Assembly: GCF_000234805.1 (NCBI RefSeq) | Contig: NC_016645.1 | Span: 968,391-1,032,390 of the forward strand | Length of the DNA: 64,000 nucleotides | Source: Pyrobaculum ferrireducens | GTDB lineage: Archaea; Thermoproteota; Thermoprotei; Thermoproteales; Thermoproteaceae | Direction: 5' to 3' | The notes under the pieces: generated by a model | Told to the model about the DNA's origin: nothing | The model's input: only the letters and a program-made list of their open reading frames with translations | The model's database searches: none | Shown: positions 8,303 to 16,910 of the stretch, in pieces | How positions within the stretch are numbered: position 1 is the first letter of the stretch | How the letters are laid out: every line of letters starts with the position of its first letter | Translations under genes and position numbers: made by a program

Positions 8303-8860
8303 GTGCTTATTGTCATTGTGGGCCCCATGTTTGCTGGCAAGACGACGGAGCTTATTAGGAGGGTTGAGAGACACGTCATAGCCGGTAGGAGGGCCGTGGT
8401 TTTCAAGCCTTCTATTGATTCGAGATATGACGCGTCGAAGGTGGCGGCGCATAACGGGCTTAGGTTCGGCGCCGTTGTGGTGCCTCCCAGCGAGGAGGGC
8501 GTCGAGGCAATTGGCAAGATGGGTGTTGAGTACGACGTAGTCGCTGTGGACGAGATTCAGTTCTTCCCCGTTCAGCTGGCCGAGGTGTTGAACAGCTTAG
8601 CCAACGGGAGGGTTGTAATCGCGGCGGGTCTAAACCTGGACTTCAGAGGGGAGCCTTTCGAAACGACGGCTAGGGTCATGGCCTACGCGGATAGGGTCAT
8701 CTCCCTCACCGCCGTGTGTAAGGTATGTGGAAGACCCGCGACGAGGACTCAGCGGCTTGTAAACGGCGTGCCTGCGCCGAGGGACAGCCCCCGTATCTTA
8801 GTCGGCGGTGGGGATTCTTACGAGGCGCGTTGCCGCCGGCATTTTGTAAATCCTCTATAA
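8303..8860 (+). CDS. tdk: Thymidine kinase (type II)
   Basis: Phosphorylates thymidine in nucleotide salvage. The protein has the P-loop GPMFAGKTTELIRR, the VDEIQFF Walker B/DExQ element, the lasso region around GLNLDFRGEPF, and a zinc site built from CKVCGR plus the C-terminal EARCRRH. About 185 residues. GTG 8303 follows a GAGGGGG ribosome-binding-like sequence; a TTG at 8282 overlapping the previous stop is an alternative that adds seven residues. Confidence 0.93.
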   Translation: MLIVIVGPMFAGKTTELIRRVERHVIAGRRAVVFKPSIDSRYDASKVAAHNGLRFGAVVVPPSEEGVEAIGKMGVEYDVVAVDEIQFFPVQLAEVLNSLANGRVVIAAGLNLDFRGEPFETTARVMAYADRVISLTAVCKVCGRPATRTQRLVNGVPAPRDSPRILVGGGDSYEARCRRHFVNPL

Positions 8861-9355
8861 ATGATCTCCTCTGCCGTAGCGGCTTAGGTAGAACTCCACT
8901 ATTTTCTTCAGACCCCTCCTTAGTTTTCTGTCAGCCGCGGATGGGGAGACGCCGATCATCGAGGCGAGGTCTTTTAACGACACCTTTCTACTCTCGTCGA
9001 AGTACCCAAGTTTATAGGCCAGTTCTATAAGCCTGAGCTGATCCTCAGTGAGGTCGGGCTCTTTTATATATTTAGCCCTGCCCACCACTCTTGGTTTTAG
9101 CCCTAGTTCATGCATTTCTTTTAATATCCTTGAGAGCTGAAAGGTGTTGGCAATTAGTACAATTAACGCCTTGTCTTCGCATATCTTTCCACCCACTATC
9201 ACCGCGCCGTATCTCATGGCGATTTCACACGGCTCGCACTTTAGCATAGAGAGTTCCTTATCTGCGAGGACGGCGTGTCCCATGTTCATTCCCACAATTT
9301 CTCCGCATATCGAGCCGCCGGTGTAGCTGAAGGACACAGTAACTCTGAGGGCCAT
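8855..9355 (-). CDS. Transcriptional regulator with bacterio-opsin-activator HTH (HTH-10)
   Basis: 166 residues. The C-terminal part (about 115-160), with LTEDQLRLIELAYKLGYFD followed by VSLKDLASMIGVSPSAADRKL, is a clear HTH-10 DNA-binding domain. The N-terminal part contains a CEPCE pair and another cysteine (GGKIC), so it could bind a metal or sense redox state; this is inference. It is divergent from the ferredoxin gene with 103 bases between them, so it may regulate that gene and itself. Its stop overlaps tdk by six bases. Confidence 0.8.
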   Translation of the reverse strand: MALRVTVSFSYTGGSICGEIVGMNMGHAVLADKELSMLKCEPCEIAMRYGAVIVGGKICEDKALIVLIANTFQLSRILKEMHELGLKPRVVGRAKYIKEPDLTEDQLRLIELAYKLGYFDESRKVSLKDLASMIGVSPSAADRKLRRGLKKIVEFYLSRYGRGDHL

Positions 9356-9458
9356 AGCTTTGAGAAGCCTCCTGTATTTATTAGTTAAAATGTTGCAGAG
9401 GCCTCTGCTTCAATTTTTTACGTGGCTGTATAAATAGAACTTGTGTTCTCCCTGACAC
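9356..9458. promoter_or_regulatory. Divergent promoter region, HTH-10 regulator and ferredoxin
   Basis: The plus-strand TATA box GTATAAATAGAA (9428-9439) is 20-31 bases ahead of the ferredoxin ATG. On the minus strand, TTAACTAATAAATA (about 9375-9388) precedes the regulator ATG at 9355. The remaining 35 bases between them are the natural place for an operator, but no clear inverted repeat was found. Confidence 0.5.
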
Positions 9459-9782
9459 ATGGCAGAATTAACAAAATACCAGAGGGTGTTGATAGATCAA
9501 GATACGTGTATAAGCTGCGGCGCGTGTGTCGCAGCTTGTCCGTACCAGGCGCTCGAGCTTGACGATAACGGCAAAGCTAGATTAATATGGGAGATGTGTA
9601 AAGACGACTTCTCCTGTGTAGCTGTGTGTCCTGTGAAGTGTATTTACAAGGTGAGCGAGGCGCCTGCGGAGTTTAAGGCTAAGAAGGGGTGGTACAGATT
9701 CGGCAAAGCCCTCTCGCCAGAGGAGCAGAAGGCGTACGAGGAGTGGAAGACGAAGTTCGGAGTCACCGCGCCGCCGGTTTAA
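9459..9782 (+). CDS. Dicluster ferredoxin with an Asp in the second cluster motif
   Basis: 107 residues; small electron carrier of the bacterial-type two-cluster fold. The first motif is complete: C17-x2-C20-x2-C23-x3-C27-P. In the second motif the cysteines are C47, C53 and C57-P, with Asp at position 50 where the second cysteine should be; C61 is extra. A CxxDxxC motif holds a [3Fe-4S] or Asp-ligated [4Fe-4S] cluster in known archaeal ferredoxins (Sulfolobus, Pyrococcus), so a 7Fe or 8Fe form is expected. The C-terminal 40 residues are charged and unusual. Strong own promoter. Confidence 0.9.
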   Translation: MAELTKYQRVLIDQDTCISCGACVAACPYQALELDDNGKARLIWEMCKDDFSCVAVCPVKCIYKVSEAPAEFKAKKGWYRFGKALSPEEQKAYEEWKTKFGVTAPPV

Positions 9783-9810
9783 GCTCAAATATCTCCACCC
9801 CCATTTTTTC

Positions 9811-10905
9811 GTGGGTATTTGTAAACTTTGTGGAAGGAGTAGCGTTACCATTTCGGATAGTTTGGGGGTCTGCGTAGATTGCCTCAGATCCAGACCTGGG
9901 AAGGCGCTGGAGATCGCCAAGAGGGCGCATGTAATTAGCAGATCTAAATTTAGACTCCCAGCGGAGCCCCCAGGTAGTGGCGTGCAGTGTGGAATATGTG
10001 GCAGGGGGTGCCTCGTGCCTGAGGGCGGCGTCGGCTACTGCGGACTGGTGAGGAGCACAGGCGGCAGACTCGTGAGGCCGGGCGGCGGTGTTTCTATCGG
10101 CGTGTTATCCTACTACTACGACCCCATTCCGACTAACTGCGTGGCGGACTGGGTATGCCCTGCCTCCACCGGCAGGGGGTATCCCAAATACGCCAAGACG
10201 CCGTGGGGCGAGGTGGGGTACTACAACCTGGCGGTTTTCTACGGGGCGTGTAGCCTCGACTGCCTTTTCTGCCAAAACTGGCAATACAGGGAGTACCCCG
10301 CCAAGCCGAAGTTAGTATCTGTGGAGGAGCTGGAAGCCGCCATGGGCGGGAGGGTGACTTGCGTCTGCTTCTTCGGGGGCGACCCGGCGCCGCAGACGGT
10401 GCACGCCCTTCTCGTGGCGAGGAGGGCAGCCGAGAGGGGGGTTAGGGTGTGTTGGGAGACGAGCGGCCAGCTGGCTCCCCACCTGCTGGATAAGGTTGTG
10501 GAGAGCTCTCTTAAGACCGGCGGCATTGTTAAGTTTGACCTAAAGGCGTTCACGCCGAGTGTCTACAAGGCGTTGACCGGCGGAGAGGTTGACATAGTCT
10601 TGAGGAATTTCAAAGTTGCCGCTAGGAGGTTTAGAGAAAGGCCGGAGGTGCCCCTCGTGGTGGCCTCTATTCTCCTCGTGCCTGGCTACGTGGACGAGGT
10701 CGAGGTGGACCTCTTGACTAAGTTCATCGCCCGGATCGAGCCGGAGGTGCCAACCCGCTTCCTGGCCTTCCACCCAGACTACATGATGCGTGATCTTCCA
10801 CCCACGTCGGTTAGACACGCGGAAACTGCGTTGAAGATTGCTAGGGAGAATGGGCTTGTGGAGGTTAGTCTTGGGAATTGGTGGCTTCTCGGCGACTACT
10901 ACTGA
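9811..10905 (+). CDS. Radical SAM protein, pyruvate-formate-lyase-activase-like
   Basis: 364 residues. An N-terminal zinc-finger-like part (CKLCGR then CVDCL, residues about 4-25) is followed by CGICGRGCLVPEGGVGYCG. The radical SAM cluster motif is ACSLDCLFCQNW near residue 150 (CxxxCxxC). The CQNW ending and the upstream Cys-rich block resemble the PflA-like enzymes linked to AmmeMemo proteins (COG1180). The substrate is unknown. It lies 28 bases after the ferredoxin gene, a plausible electron donor. It overlaps the convergent bax1 end by 41 bases. Confidence 0.8.
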   Translation: MGICKLCGRSSVTISDSLGVCVDCLRSRPGKALEIAKRAHVISRSKFRLPAEPPGSGVQCGICGRGCLVPEGGVGYCGLVRSTGGRLVRPGGGVSIGVLSYYYDPIPTNCVADWVCPASTGRGYPKYAKTPWGEVGYYNLAVFYGACSLDCLFCQNWQYREYPAKPKLVSVEELEAAMGGRVTCVCFFGGDPAPQTVHALLVARRAAERGVRVCWETSGQLAPHLLDKVVESSLKTGGIVKFDLKAFTPSVYKALTGGEVDIVLRNFKVAARRFRERPEVPLVVASILLVPGYVDEVEVDLLTKFIARIEPEVPTRFLAFHPDYMMRDLPPTSVRHAETALKIARENGLVEVSLGNWWLLGDYY

Positions 10906-12028
10906 CGCAGTGGGGCTTGATGTATTTATAGACGTCGCTTATCCTAGGCCTATCTTTAAAAACGACGACGTTTGGGAGGAGCTCCTTCCACGTGGCCATG
11001 GCGAGCTCCTCGGAGACTAAGACGAGGAGGGGCTTCCCCACCTTTATCAGCTTTTCGTACTTCCGCCTGAGGTAGTCGGGGGTCCAGAAGCCCACTATCT
11101 CCACGTAGAGTTCGCCTATCTTGAAGTCGGGGATGTAGACCTTGCCCTCCACCACCAGGGCCTCGGGCTCCCGCTCCACTCGGCATAGCCTCGAGACTTG
11201 TCTGTAGAACTCTTGCTCAACTGCGCTGTCGAACTGCTCCGAGGGGGGCAGGGACTTGGGTAGCCTGGGCGCCGTGTCCCATTTTTCTCTGTACATATAC
11301 GTCCGCTCTCTCAGCTTCACCTCTGCCTCTATCTCCCACCTATCTGCCGAGGTGATGTAAGGCACGAGCTTAGCGAGGCGCGTGCCGTAGCGCTCCGTCT
11401 GCCTCAGCGCCGACACCGGCCCGTCGAAGTGGAACTCAAGCCACCCTCCCCTCTCCTCGGCAATGTACATAAGCCCGTAGCCCTTTACGGCGCGGATAAG
11501 GCTCTTCACCACTGCCGGCGCGTTGGGGATCCTCGCCTTGACGTATAGAGATTTGAAAAGCAGTGCTTGTATAAGCGCTTGGTTGTAGAGCGCCACCAGC
11601 TCGCCGGGCTCTATCTCAGGCGTTTTTATAATTTCTCTATTTTCCTCATAGGCTTTTGTAAACAGCCTCTTCACCTCCTCGACGTCCAGCCCGAGCCTGG
11701 CCGCGACGCGTTGGAAGACAGCGTCGCGCTCCTCAGGCGTCTGGGGGTACCCCGCCGCCGACGCAGTTTTAAAAACTTCAAGTCTAATTCTGGAGACAAG
11801 TCTGGTGTCCAGCTCCTCCACCACCATGTGTTGTTCCATGACGTGGGCCAGACCTCTTGCAAGCTTTTTGTCGCCCCCCACCTCCCCGGCCGCCTTTCTA
11901 AATTCTCCAAGGGTTTTCGACGACCTCGCCGCGTCTATGATCTTCCTGGCGAGGGCCTCGTCGCCTAGGTACCTAGGCCTTATCTCCCTCCCCCTCCTAA
12001 CTACCCTTAGATAGTCTAGCGGAATCAC
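10865..12028 (-). CDS. bax1: Bax1 nuclease (DUF790), partner of XPB
   Basis: 387 residues. It matches archaeal DUF790/Bax1: N-terminal MIPLDYLRVVRRGREIRPRYL and a C-terminal RecB-like nuclease part with YIPDFKIGELYVEIVGFWTPDYLRRKYEKL, in which the Asp, Glu and Lys of the active site are visible. Bax1 nicks DNA next to the bubble opened by XPB and is thought to act in nucleotide excision repair. The GTG start overlaps the XPB stop as GTGA, so the two genes are translationally coupled. Confidence 0.88.
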   Translation of the reverse strand: MIPLDYLRVVRRGREIRPRYLGDEALARKIIDAARSSKTLGEFRKAAGEVGGDKKLARGLAHVMEQHMVVEELDTRLVSRIRLEVFKTASAAGYPQTPEERDAVFQRVAARLGLDVEEVKRLFTKAYEENREIIKTPEIEPGELVALYNQALIQALLFKSLYVKARIPNAPAVVKSLIRAVKGYGLMYIAEERGGWLEFHFDGPVSALRQTERYGTRLAKLVPYITSADRWEIEAEVKLRERTYMYREKWDTAPRLPKSLPPSEQFDSAVEQEFYRQVSRLCRVEREPEALVVEGKVYIPDFKIGELYVEIVGFWTPDYLRRKYEKLIKVGKPLLVLVSEELAMATWKELLPNVVVFKDRPRISDVYKYIKPHCVSSSRREATNSQD

Positions 12029-13380
12029 GACACGCCTCTCTTACGCCTACGCGCCGTGTCCACCTCGCGGGTGCTCGCTGTGATTACCTCGTATATCTTC
12101 GCCTTGTGGGGCTTAAGCCTCAAGGCCCTGCCCATCCGCTGGATAAACTGCCTAGTGCTCGAGGTCCCTCCGAGGATGACGACCACGTCGACGTCGGGGA
12201 CATCCACGCCCTCGTCCAGCACCTTCCCCGTCACCACGGCCTTCAACTCGCCTCTCCTAAACATAGCCATTACCTGCTCCCTCTCCTGCGGCGGGATGTC
12301 GTGAGTCACTAGGGGGATTAGGTAGCGCTCCGACACAGCCCTCGCCAGGGAGGTGTACTCGGTAAATATGAGTATCTTCGAACCGCGGTGCCTCGCCAGT
12401 ATCTCGCCCACTGCGTCCACCTTAGCCTCGGTCTCGAATAGGAGCTGTCTCATGCGGTGCCAGGCCTCCAGCGCCTCCCTAGCCCCGCGGTCACGGCCGG
12501 ATAGGTAGATAAGCTTCTGGAAATCCGAAGGCGACTTGAACTTTAAACCCTTCTTCCTCAAGTAGCTTAGATATTTACCCTCCAGCTCTCTGTAGAGCCT
12601 CTTCTCATCCTCCTTTAGGCTTACCTTAACCACCTCGATGTCGTAGTCCGCGGTCCACACCCCCCTTATGTCCGAGGCGGATATGCGGTAGACCACCGGC
12701 CCCACCAGCCAGTCCAGATCTACATGCAGGCCGTCGGCTCTCTCCGGCGTGGCGGTTAGGCCTAGGCGGTGCGGCGCCGGGCTCAGCTCCGCTATCTGTC
12801 TATAGGAGGGGGAGGGGAGGTGGTGCACCTCGTCGAAAACCAGAAGTTTGTACCTATTGCCGAGCGTCTCCACGGCGGCGTACGCAGAGTCGTATGTGAT
12901 GACCGTTATGCAACTCTCCCTCTTCTCCTCGCCGTACCACACGCCGACGCGTCCCGGGAAGAACTGCCACAGCCTCCCCCGCCACTGCTCCACAAGCTCC
13001 ACCGTGGGCACCACCACGAGGGCTGGCTCCCTCAGCTCGGCGATCGCAGCTATGGCCACGTGGGTCTTGCCGGCCCCAGTCGGCATCACCACGACGCCTC
13101 TCTTCGTCTTGAGCCAAGACTTCAAGGCCTCATGTTGGTAGGGCCTAAGCTTTATTTCGGACGCCGCCTTCACCTCGCTACAGTGGAGATTCCACACCCT
13201 GTCCTCGACGCTGAGGCCCATGGATTTTGCAGTGGCTATGACGCGGGTGTAGTACACAGCCAGGGCTCTGTACTTCCCAACCCTTCCATCGTATTTTAAA
13301 AAGGAGAGACGCTTGAGTTCTTGAGGTAGGTAGCCATCCAGCAGTATAGTGCCTCTATCCCAAGTGAGTACTAGTCCCAC
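12025..13380 (-). CDS. xpb: XPB/Rad25-family DNA helicase
   Basis: 451 residues. A short N-terminal DNA-damage-recognition-like domain (LTWDRGTILLDGYLPQELKR) is followed by helicase domain 1 with LRPYQHEALKSWL, MPTGAGKTH, DEVHH and LTATPERADG, and domain 2 with IFTEYTS, TGKVLDEGVDVPD and QRMGRALRLKP. It acts in DNA opening for repair or transcription together with Bax1. The GTG at 13380 is preferred because it overlaps the upstream stop (GTGGGACTAG) and begins the conserved sequence; an in-frame extension to 13497 is basic and unlike the family. Confidence 0.92.
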   Translation of the reverse strand: MGLVLTWDRGTILLDGYLPQELKRLSFLKYDGRVGKYRALAVYYTRVIATAKSMGLSVEDRVWNLHCSEVKAASEIKLRPYQHEALKSWLKTKRGVVVMPTGAGKTHVAIAAIAELREPALVVVPTVELVEQWRGRLWQFFPGRVGVWYGEEKRESCITVITYDSAYAAVETLGNRYKLLVFDEVHHLPSPSYRQIAELSPAPHRLGLTATPERADGLHVDLDWLVGPVVYRISASDIRGVWTADYDIEVVKVSLKEDEKRLYRELEGKYLSYLRKKGLKFKSPSDFQKLIYLSGRDRGAREALEAWHRMRQLLFETEAKVDAVGEILARHRGSKILIFTEYTSLARAVSERYLIPLVTHDIPPQEREQVMAMFRRGELKAVVTGKVLDEGVDVPDVDVVVILGGTSSTRQFIQRMGRALRLKPHKAKIYEVITASTREVDTARRRKRGVS

Positions 13381-14240
13381 CTCACCTCGACGCCTACCCC
13401 CAGCTTCTTTGCCTTCTCTAGCACGTAGTTGGCGAACGCGACGTCGAATAGCGGGTTTCCAACAGATTTGTATACCCGCACCTCGCCGAAGTTGCACCTA
13501 GCTCCCTTTAAGTAGTCGCCGACGTAGACCCAGGTGGGCCCCACGTCGTCTGTCTCCTCCGCCGCGTGGGGATTGTCCACGAGCATGCATCCGGCCATTT
13601 TTTTCACGTCTTCGTCTATCTCCCTCACGGGCCGCGGCGCGCCTATAGAAATAACCACAGCGCCTTTCCTAAGCTCGGCGCCTTTGACTATTGGAACCGT
13701 CGACGTGGTAGCCACTATCAACAAATCGCTCTTTAACACGTCAGACAGCGAAGTGGAAGTTGCGCCGTATCTCTTCCCCATCTCGGCGGCTTTTTCATGT
13801 GCGACGTCGAATATTTTAAACCGGGCCGCTGGGTACAGCGCCTTGAATATGCGTAGGTGGTACTCGCCCTGCGTACCCGCCCCCACAATGCCGACCGTGC
13901 TGGGCTCGGCGCCAAGGGCCCTGGCCGCTACGCCGCTGGCGGCGGCTGTCCTCCACCCCGTCAGCTGGGTCCCATTTATCAACGCCAGAGGGGCGCCGGA
14001 CTCTGGGTCGAATACGGCAACCACAGCCTTAACTCTGGGGGTGGCCTTGGGATATATGCCGACGATCTTCACAGCTATCCCAGCGCCCGCCATGTATCCA
14101 ACCATCGGGGCGAACCACGTGTCGCCTACAGTCAACGCCTGCCTCGGCAGGAACTTCACCTCGGCGAAGTAGCCCGCCCTAATCGCCTCAACTGCCTCCC
14201 TAGGATCAACAAGGAAGTCGATATTTGGGAGAAGCAACAC
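13371..14240 (-). CDS. Ornithine cyclodeaminase / mu-crystallin family dehydrogenase
   Basis: 289 residues with the NAD(P)-binding motif VGIVGAGTQGEYHL and the substrate region INGTQLTGWRTAAASGVAARAL. Family members deaminate ornithine to proline, reduce ketimines or act as alanine dehydrogenase; DNPHAAEETDDVG near the C-terminus is family-like. The archaeal alanine dehydrogenase branch is a reasonable alternative. The GTG start at 14240 (or TTG 14237) is set by the TATA box AAATTTAAAAAG at 14260-14271. It overlaps xpb by ten bases. Confidence 0.82.
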   Translation of the reverse strand: MLLLPNIDFLVDPREAVEAIRAGYFAEVKFLPRQALTVGDTWFAPMVGYMAGAGIAVKIVGIYPKATPRVKAVVAVFDPESGAPLALINGTQLTGWRTAAASGVAARALGAEPSTVGIVGAGTQGEYHLRIFKALYPAARFKIFDVAHEKAAEMGKRYGATSTSLSDVLKSDLLIVATTSTVPIVKGAELRKGAVVISIGAPRPVREIDEDVKKMAGCMLVDNPHAAEETDDVGPTWVYVGDYLKGARCNFGEVRVYKSVGNPLFDVAFANYVLEKAKKLGVGVEVRWD

Positions 14241-14262
14241 AGAAATGAAGGAGGTTCTCTTT

Positions 14263-14904
14263 TTAAATTTTGTTAAGTATATAAGCAAAGGATATAGAGG
14301 CGATGGCGAGGAACGCAAATACAATTAGGGGGTGATTAGCCAGCGGTAGCCATTCAAGATTCATGCCATAGAAGCTAGTTATGACTAACGCGGGAAGGGC
14401 TATTGTGCCGAGCCAAGTCAGCTTCTTCATAGATTCGTTTAGCGAAAGCTGAACCACGGTGGCGTGGAGGAGTCTTATGTCTCTCGCATATCTCCTAAGC
14501 ATAAGCGCCCTCCTCCTCAGATACCTCGAGTAGTTGGCTTGGCGGTGGGCGATTAAGCCTCTTCTATACAGCTCGTCTCCCAGCTGGTGGAGAAGGGCGG
14601 CGTAGTAGTAGAGGGCATGCGCCATGTAGGAGGCGGCGTACAGCTCGCCGGGTTTCACAGGCTCCTCCATCTCCAGCTTGTACTCAAGCCCGTCTAGTAG
14701 GGTCTCTGTCTGGCTTAGGGCGTGGGATAGGCTCTCCAGCGCCTTGTGGTACGCCTCTTGAAGGGAGGCGAGGGGGCCCTTGACCACCCTCCCCCCCTTA
14801 TCCACTACAAACTCCACAGCCTCTTCAACCACCTCTCCCTCTTTAAGGGAGACTATGGGGATGTGCACCACCGTGTGCTCTCCCTCATCATATATATACG
14901 CCAT
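14263..14904 (-). CDS. Short CorA-like divalent cation channel protein
   Basis: 213 residues, against about 320 in typical CorA. The C-terminal part is standard: long helices followed by two transmembrane segments and the signature YGMN after the first (SFYGMNLEWLP). The large N-terminal cytoplasmic domain is reduced to about 60 residues. CorA proteins carry Mg2+ or Co2+ (the ZntB branch exports Zn2+). ATG 14904 is chosen because TATA CTTTATAAC lies 20-29 bases upstream. Its end touches the promoter of the next gene. Confidence 0.75.
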   Translation of the reverse strand: MAYIYDEGEHTVVHIPIVSLKEGEVVEEAVEFVVDKGGRVVKGPLASLQEAYHKALESLSHALSQTETLLDGLEYKLEMEEPVKPGELYAASYMAHALYYYAALLHQLGDELYRRGLIAHRQANYSRYLRRRALMLRRYARDIRLLHATVVQLSLNESMKKLTWLGTIALPALVITSFYGMNLEWLPLANHPLIVFAFLAIASISFAYILNKI

Positions 14905-14920
14905 GTATTGCAAAACCCCG

Positions 14921-14936
14921 TGAGTTATAAAGATGG
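14921..14936. promoter_or_regulatory. Shared TATA-like element between divergent corA-like and CPBP genes
   Basis: GTTATAAAG (14924-14932) reads as CTTTATAAC on the other strand. It is 20-28 bases from the corA-like ATG on the minus strand. On the plus strand it is about 57 bases from the CPBP protease start, so if it also serves that gene the message has a short leader. Confidence 0.35.
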
Positions 14937-14988
14937 GGGCGCCGTCTCGCCTCTGAAAATCGCCGGCCTTGTCTCGGCTCTTGTATTG

Positions 14989-15429
14989 ATGATCGCGACG
15001 CCCAGGCCCTGGGGCTATGTGGTTGTGCTGTCTGCAACGATTATATACGGCAGGAGGCTGGTGCGTATAGAGCCGGCGCCTATGTACGTCGTCGCGGCGG
15101 CCCTGGTGTACGGGACTACCTTCTTGCTGGACTTAGCCCTCGTCGGGCCTCCGAGCTATATACCTCCGTGGTGGGAGGCGGTTATCTTGGCGCCGCTGGC
15201 TGAGGAGTTTGTTTTTAGAGCGCTACCGTTTACAACCCTACCTAGCCCCCTCTCGTGGATATTCTCCGTGGTGGTCTTCGGAGCGTTGCACCCTGCGAAC
15301 CCCCTCTTGGCGTCGCTATATGGGCTGGCCCTCTCTCTCATGTACCGGGGCGGTGGATACGCGGCCTCGGTGGCCCTACACGCCTTTAACAACGCACTGT
15401 GGATTCTCCTAGCTACACGTAGCTTCTAG
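14989..15429 (+). CDS. CPBP (CAAX/Abi) family intramembrane metalloprotease
   Basis: About 146 residues with four to five hydrophobic segments. The family motifs are present: APLAEEFVFRAL (EExxxR), VVFGALHPANPL (FxxxH) and ALHAFNNALW (HxxxN). CPBP enzymes cleave prenylated or membrane peptides, and many prokaryotic ones have unknown targets. The start is uncertain: ATG 14989 or the adjacent TTG 14986; the first helix would then be near the N-terminus. It overlaps the convergent radical SAM gene by 21 bases. Confidence 0.75.
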   Translation: MIATPRPWGYVVVLSATIIYGRRLVRIEPAPMYVVAAALVYGTTFLLDLALVGPPSYIPPWWEAVILAPLAEEFVFRALPFTTLPSPLSWIFSVVVFGALHPANPLLASLYGLALSLMYRGGGYAASVALHAFNNALWILLATRSF

Positions 15430-16848
15430 AAAAGCCTCGTATATCTTCCTCAGCTGACTCGGCGCGTAGAACCCACGTACGTGGCTCCAAGGCAGAGGCT
15501 CTTCCCTCGGCTTGAATACGTAGTCCAGCTCGCCGGCGCGGAGCAGTCGCCTCCAGTAGATCCTTGGCGAGTTAGACAAGGCCGCCCCCTCTATGAGCCG
15601 AGCCGCCTCTCTCCCCCCAAGCGCGATTGCCGCCTGCGCGACGGCCAGCAGAGGATCATAGTAGGAGAACTGGTCGTGGGGAGCCCTCCCCATTTCCTCA
15701 ATAGCCCTCTTTAGGTAGTCCAGAGGGGCCATTGGGTGGTACTGGAGGGGGGTCTGGGGCTTCGGTATGAAGGGGTTAACGCTGAGGTAGAGGGGGGCTC
15801 CTGTCTTCTTCACCTCAGCCACGAGCCTCCGAGCCGCCTCTATGTCTTCTCCCCTCTCACAGGGCACGCCCACTAACATGTAGAGCTTTATCTTGAGGCC
15901 GAGCTCGGCGGCTTTTCTCGCCACTCTCACCACGTCTTCGTCGCTCATGTCCTTCCCCAGCGCCTTCCTAAGCCGCTCGCTTGTCTCCGGCGCGATGGTA
16001 ACCGTCTTTTGGCCAACCTCGGCGATGAGCTTGAGCGATTCGTCGTCTAGAAGCTCCGCTCGTAGAGAAGGTACCGAGAGTGGGAGGCCTCTATTTACAG
16101 TCTCCCGGAGCAGATCTTTGAAGTGTGGGTGGGCATTTGCCGTGAGCGCAACCAAAGCCGGCCTCACGCCGTATTTTCCATAAAGCCCAGTCACCTCGCT
16201 TAACACAACCTCCCATTTTCTAGGCCGATAAGGCTTAGAGATGTAACTTTCCATACAGAATAGACATGAGTATGGGCAACCCCTGGCCAGCTCTACTGAG
16301 ATGCTGAAGGCGGACTCGGGCTCCGGTATGCGTCTGTGGTCAAGCCACGTCATGTCGCTGGCGTGGCGTATCTCCACGGGGTACGCGCCCCTATGCGGGT
16401 AGTAGAGCCCCTCCACCTCCTCCCCAGTGGCCATATACTCCACTAGCAACTCCCAATTGGGCTCCAACTCTCCCAGCACTATGGCGTCGGCGAACTCTGC
16501 CATGGGCTCTGGATTTGCGGTGACCGGAGGGCCTCCCACAACGAGCCTCGGCTTGCCGCGGAGAGATGCCCTCGCGGGTATGCCGGCTTTTAGAAACATC
16601 TTGACGATGTTGATGTAGTCAAGCTCGTAGTGGACTGTTGCCACTACGTAGTCAAACTCCCTAAGCGGGGTGCCGTCCTCCACGCCCCTCGGCCCCCTGT
16701 CTGCAGTAAATCTCTCCACATAAAAACCTGCGTCTTGTAGCTTGAAGTACAGCATGTGGAAGACGGCAGATGACATCGCCACGGCGTATGTCGACGGGTA
16801 CAGCAACGCCACCTTTACCACGTTTTTCCTATACGCCACTCTCCGCAT
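15409..16848 (-). CDS. B12-binding-domain radical SAM protein
   Basis: 479 residues. The N-terminal half is a Rossmann-like cobalamin-binding-type domain (KVALLYPSTYAVAMSS, VVGGPPVTANPEPM, AIVLGELEP). The radical SAM motif ARGCPYSCLFCMES lies near residue 195, followed by a TIM-barrel part with KLYMLVGVPCERGED. It resembles archaeal MiaB/B12 radical SAM proteins of unknown substrate. No DxHxxG cobalamin motif was seen, so B12 binding is uncertain. Divergent from the PsiE-like gene. Confidence 0.82.
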   Translation of the reverse strand: MRRVAYRKNVVKVALLYPSTYAVAMSSAVFHMLYFKLQDAGFYVERFTADRGPRGVEDGTPLREFDYVVATVHYELDYINIVKMFLKAGIPARASLRGKPRLVVGGPPVTANPEPMAEFADAIVLGELEPNWELLVEYMATGEEVEGLYYPHRGAYPVEIRHASDMTWLDHRRIPEPESAFSISVELARGCPYSCLFCMESYISKPYRPRKWEVVLSEVTGLYGKYGVRPALVALTANAHPHFKDLLRETVNRGLPLSVPSLRAELLDDESLKLIAEVGQKTVTIAPETSERLRKALGKDMSDEDVVRVARKAAELGLKIKLYMLVGVPCERGEDIEAARRLVAEVKKTGAPLYLSVNPFIPKPQTPLQYHPMAPLDYLKRAIEEMGRAPHDQFSYYDPLLAVAQAAIALGGREAARLIEGAALSNSPRIYWRRLLRAGELDYVFKPREEPLPWSHVRGFYAPSQLRKIYEAFLEATCS

Positions 16849-16910
16849 GTCAAAGACGGCGCCTGGAGTATATAATGTTAAAGTATATTAAGCGGCCCCC
16901 TATCGGTGGC

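Noticed and set aside
12025-13497. Longer XPB start at 13497
   Set aside because: The added 39 residues are basic, unlike the family, and lie within the upstream gene; the GTG at 13380 overlaps its stop and starts the conserved sequence.
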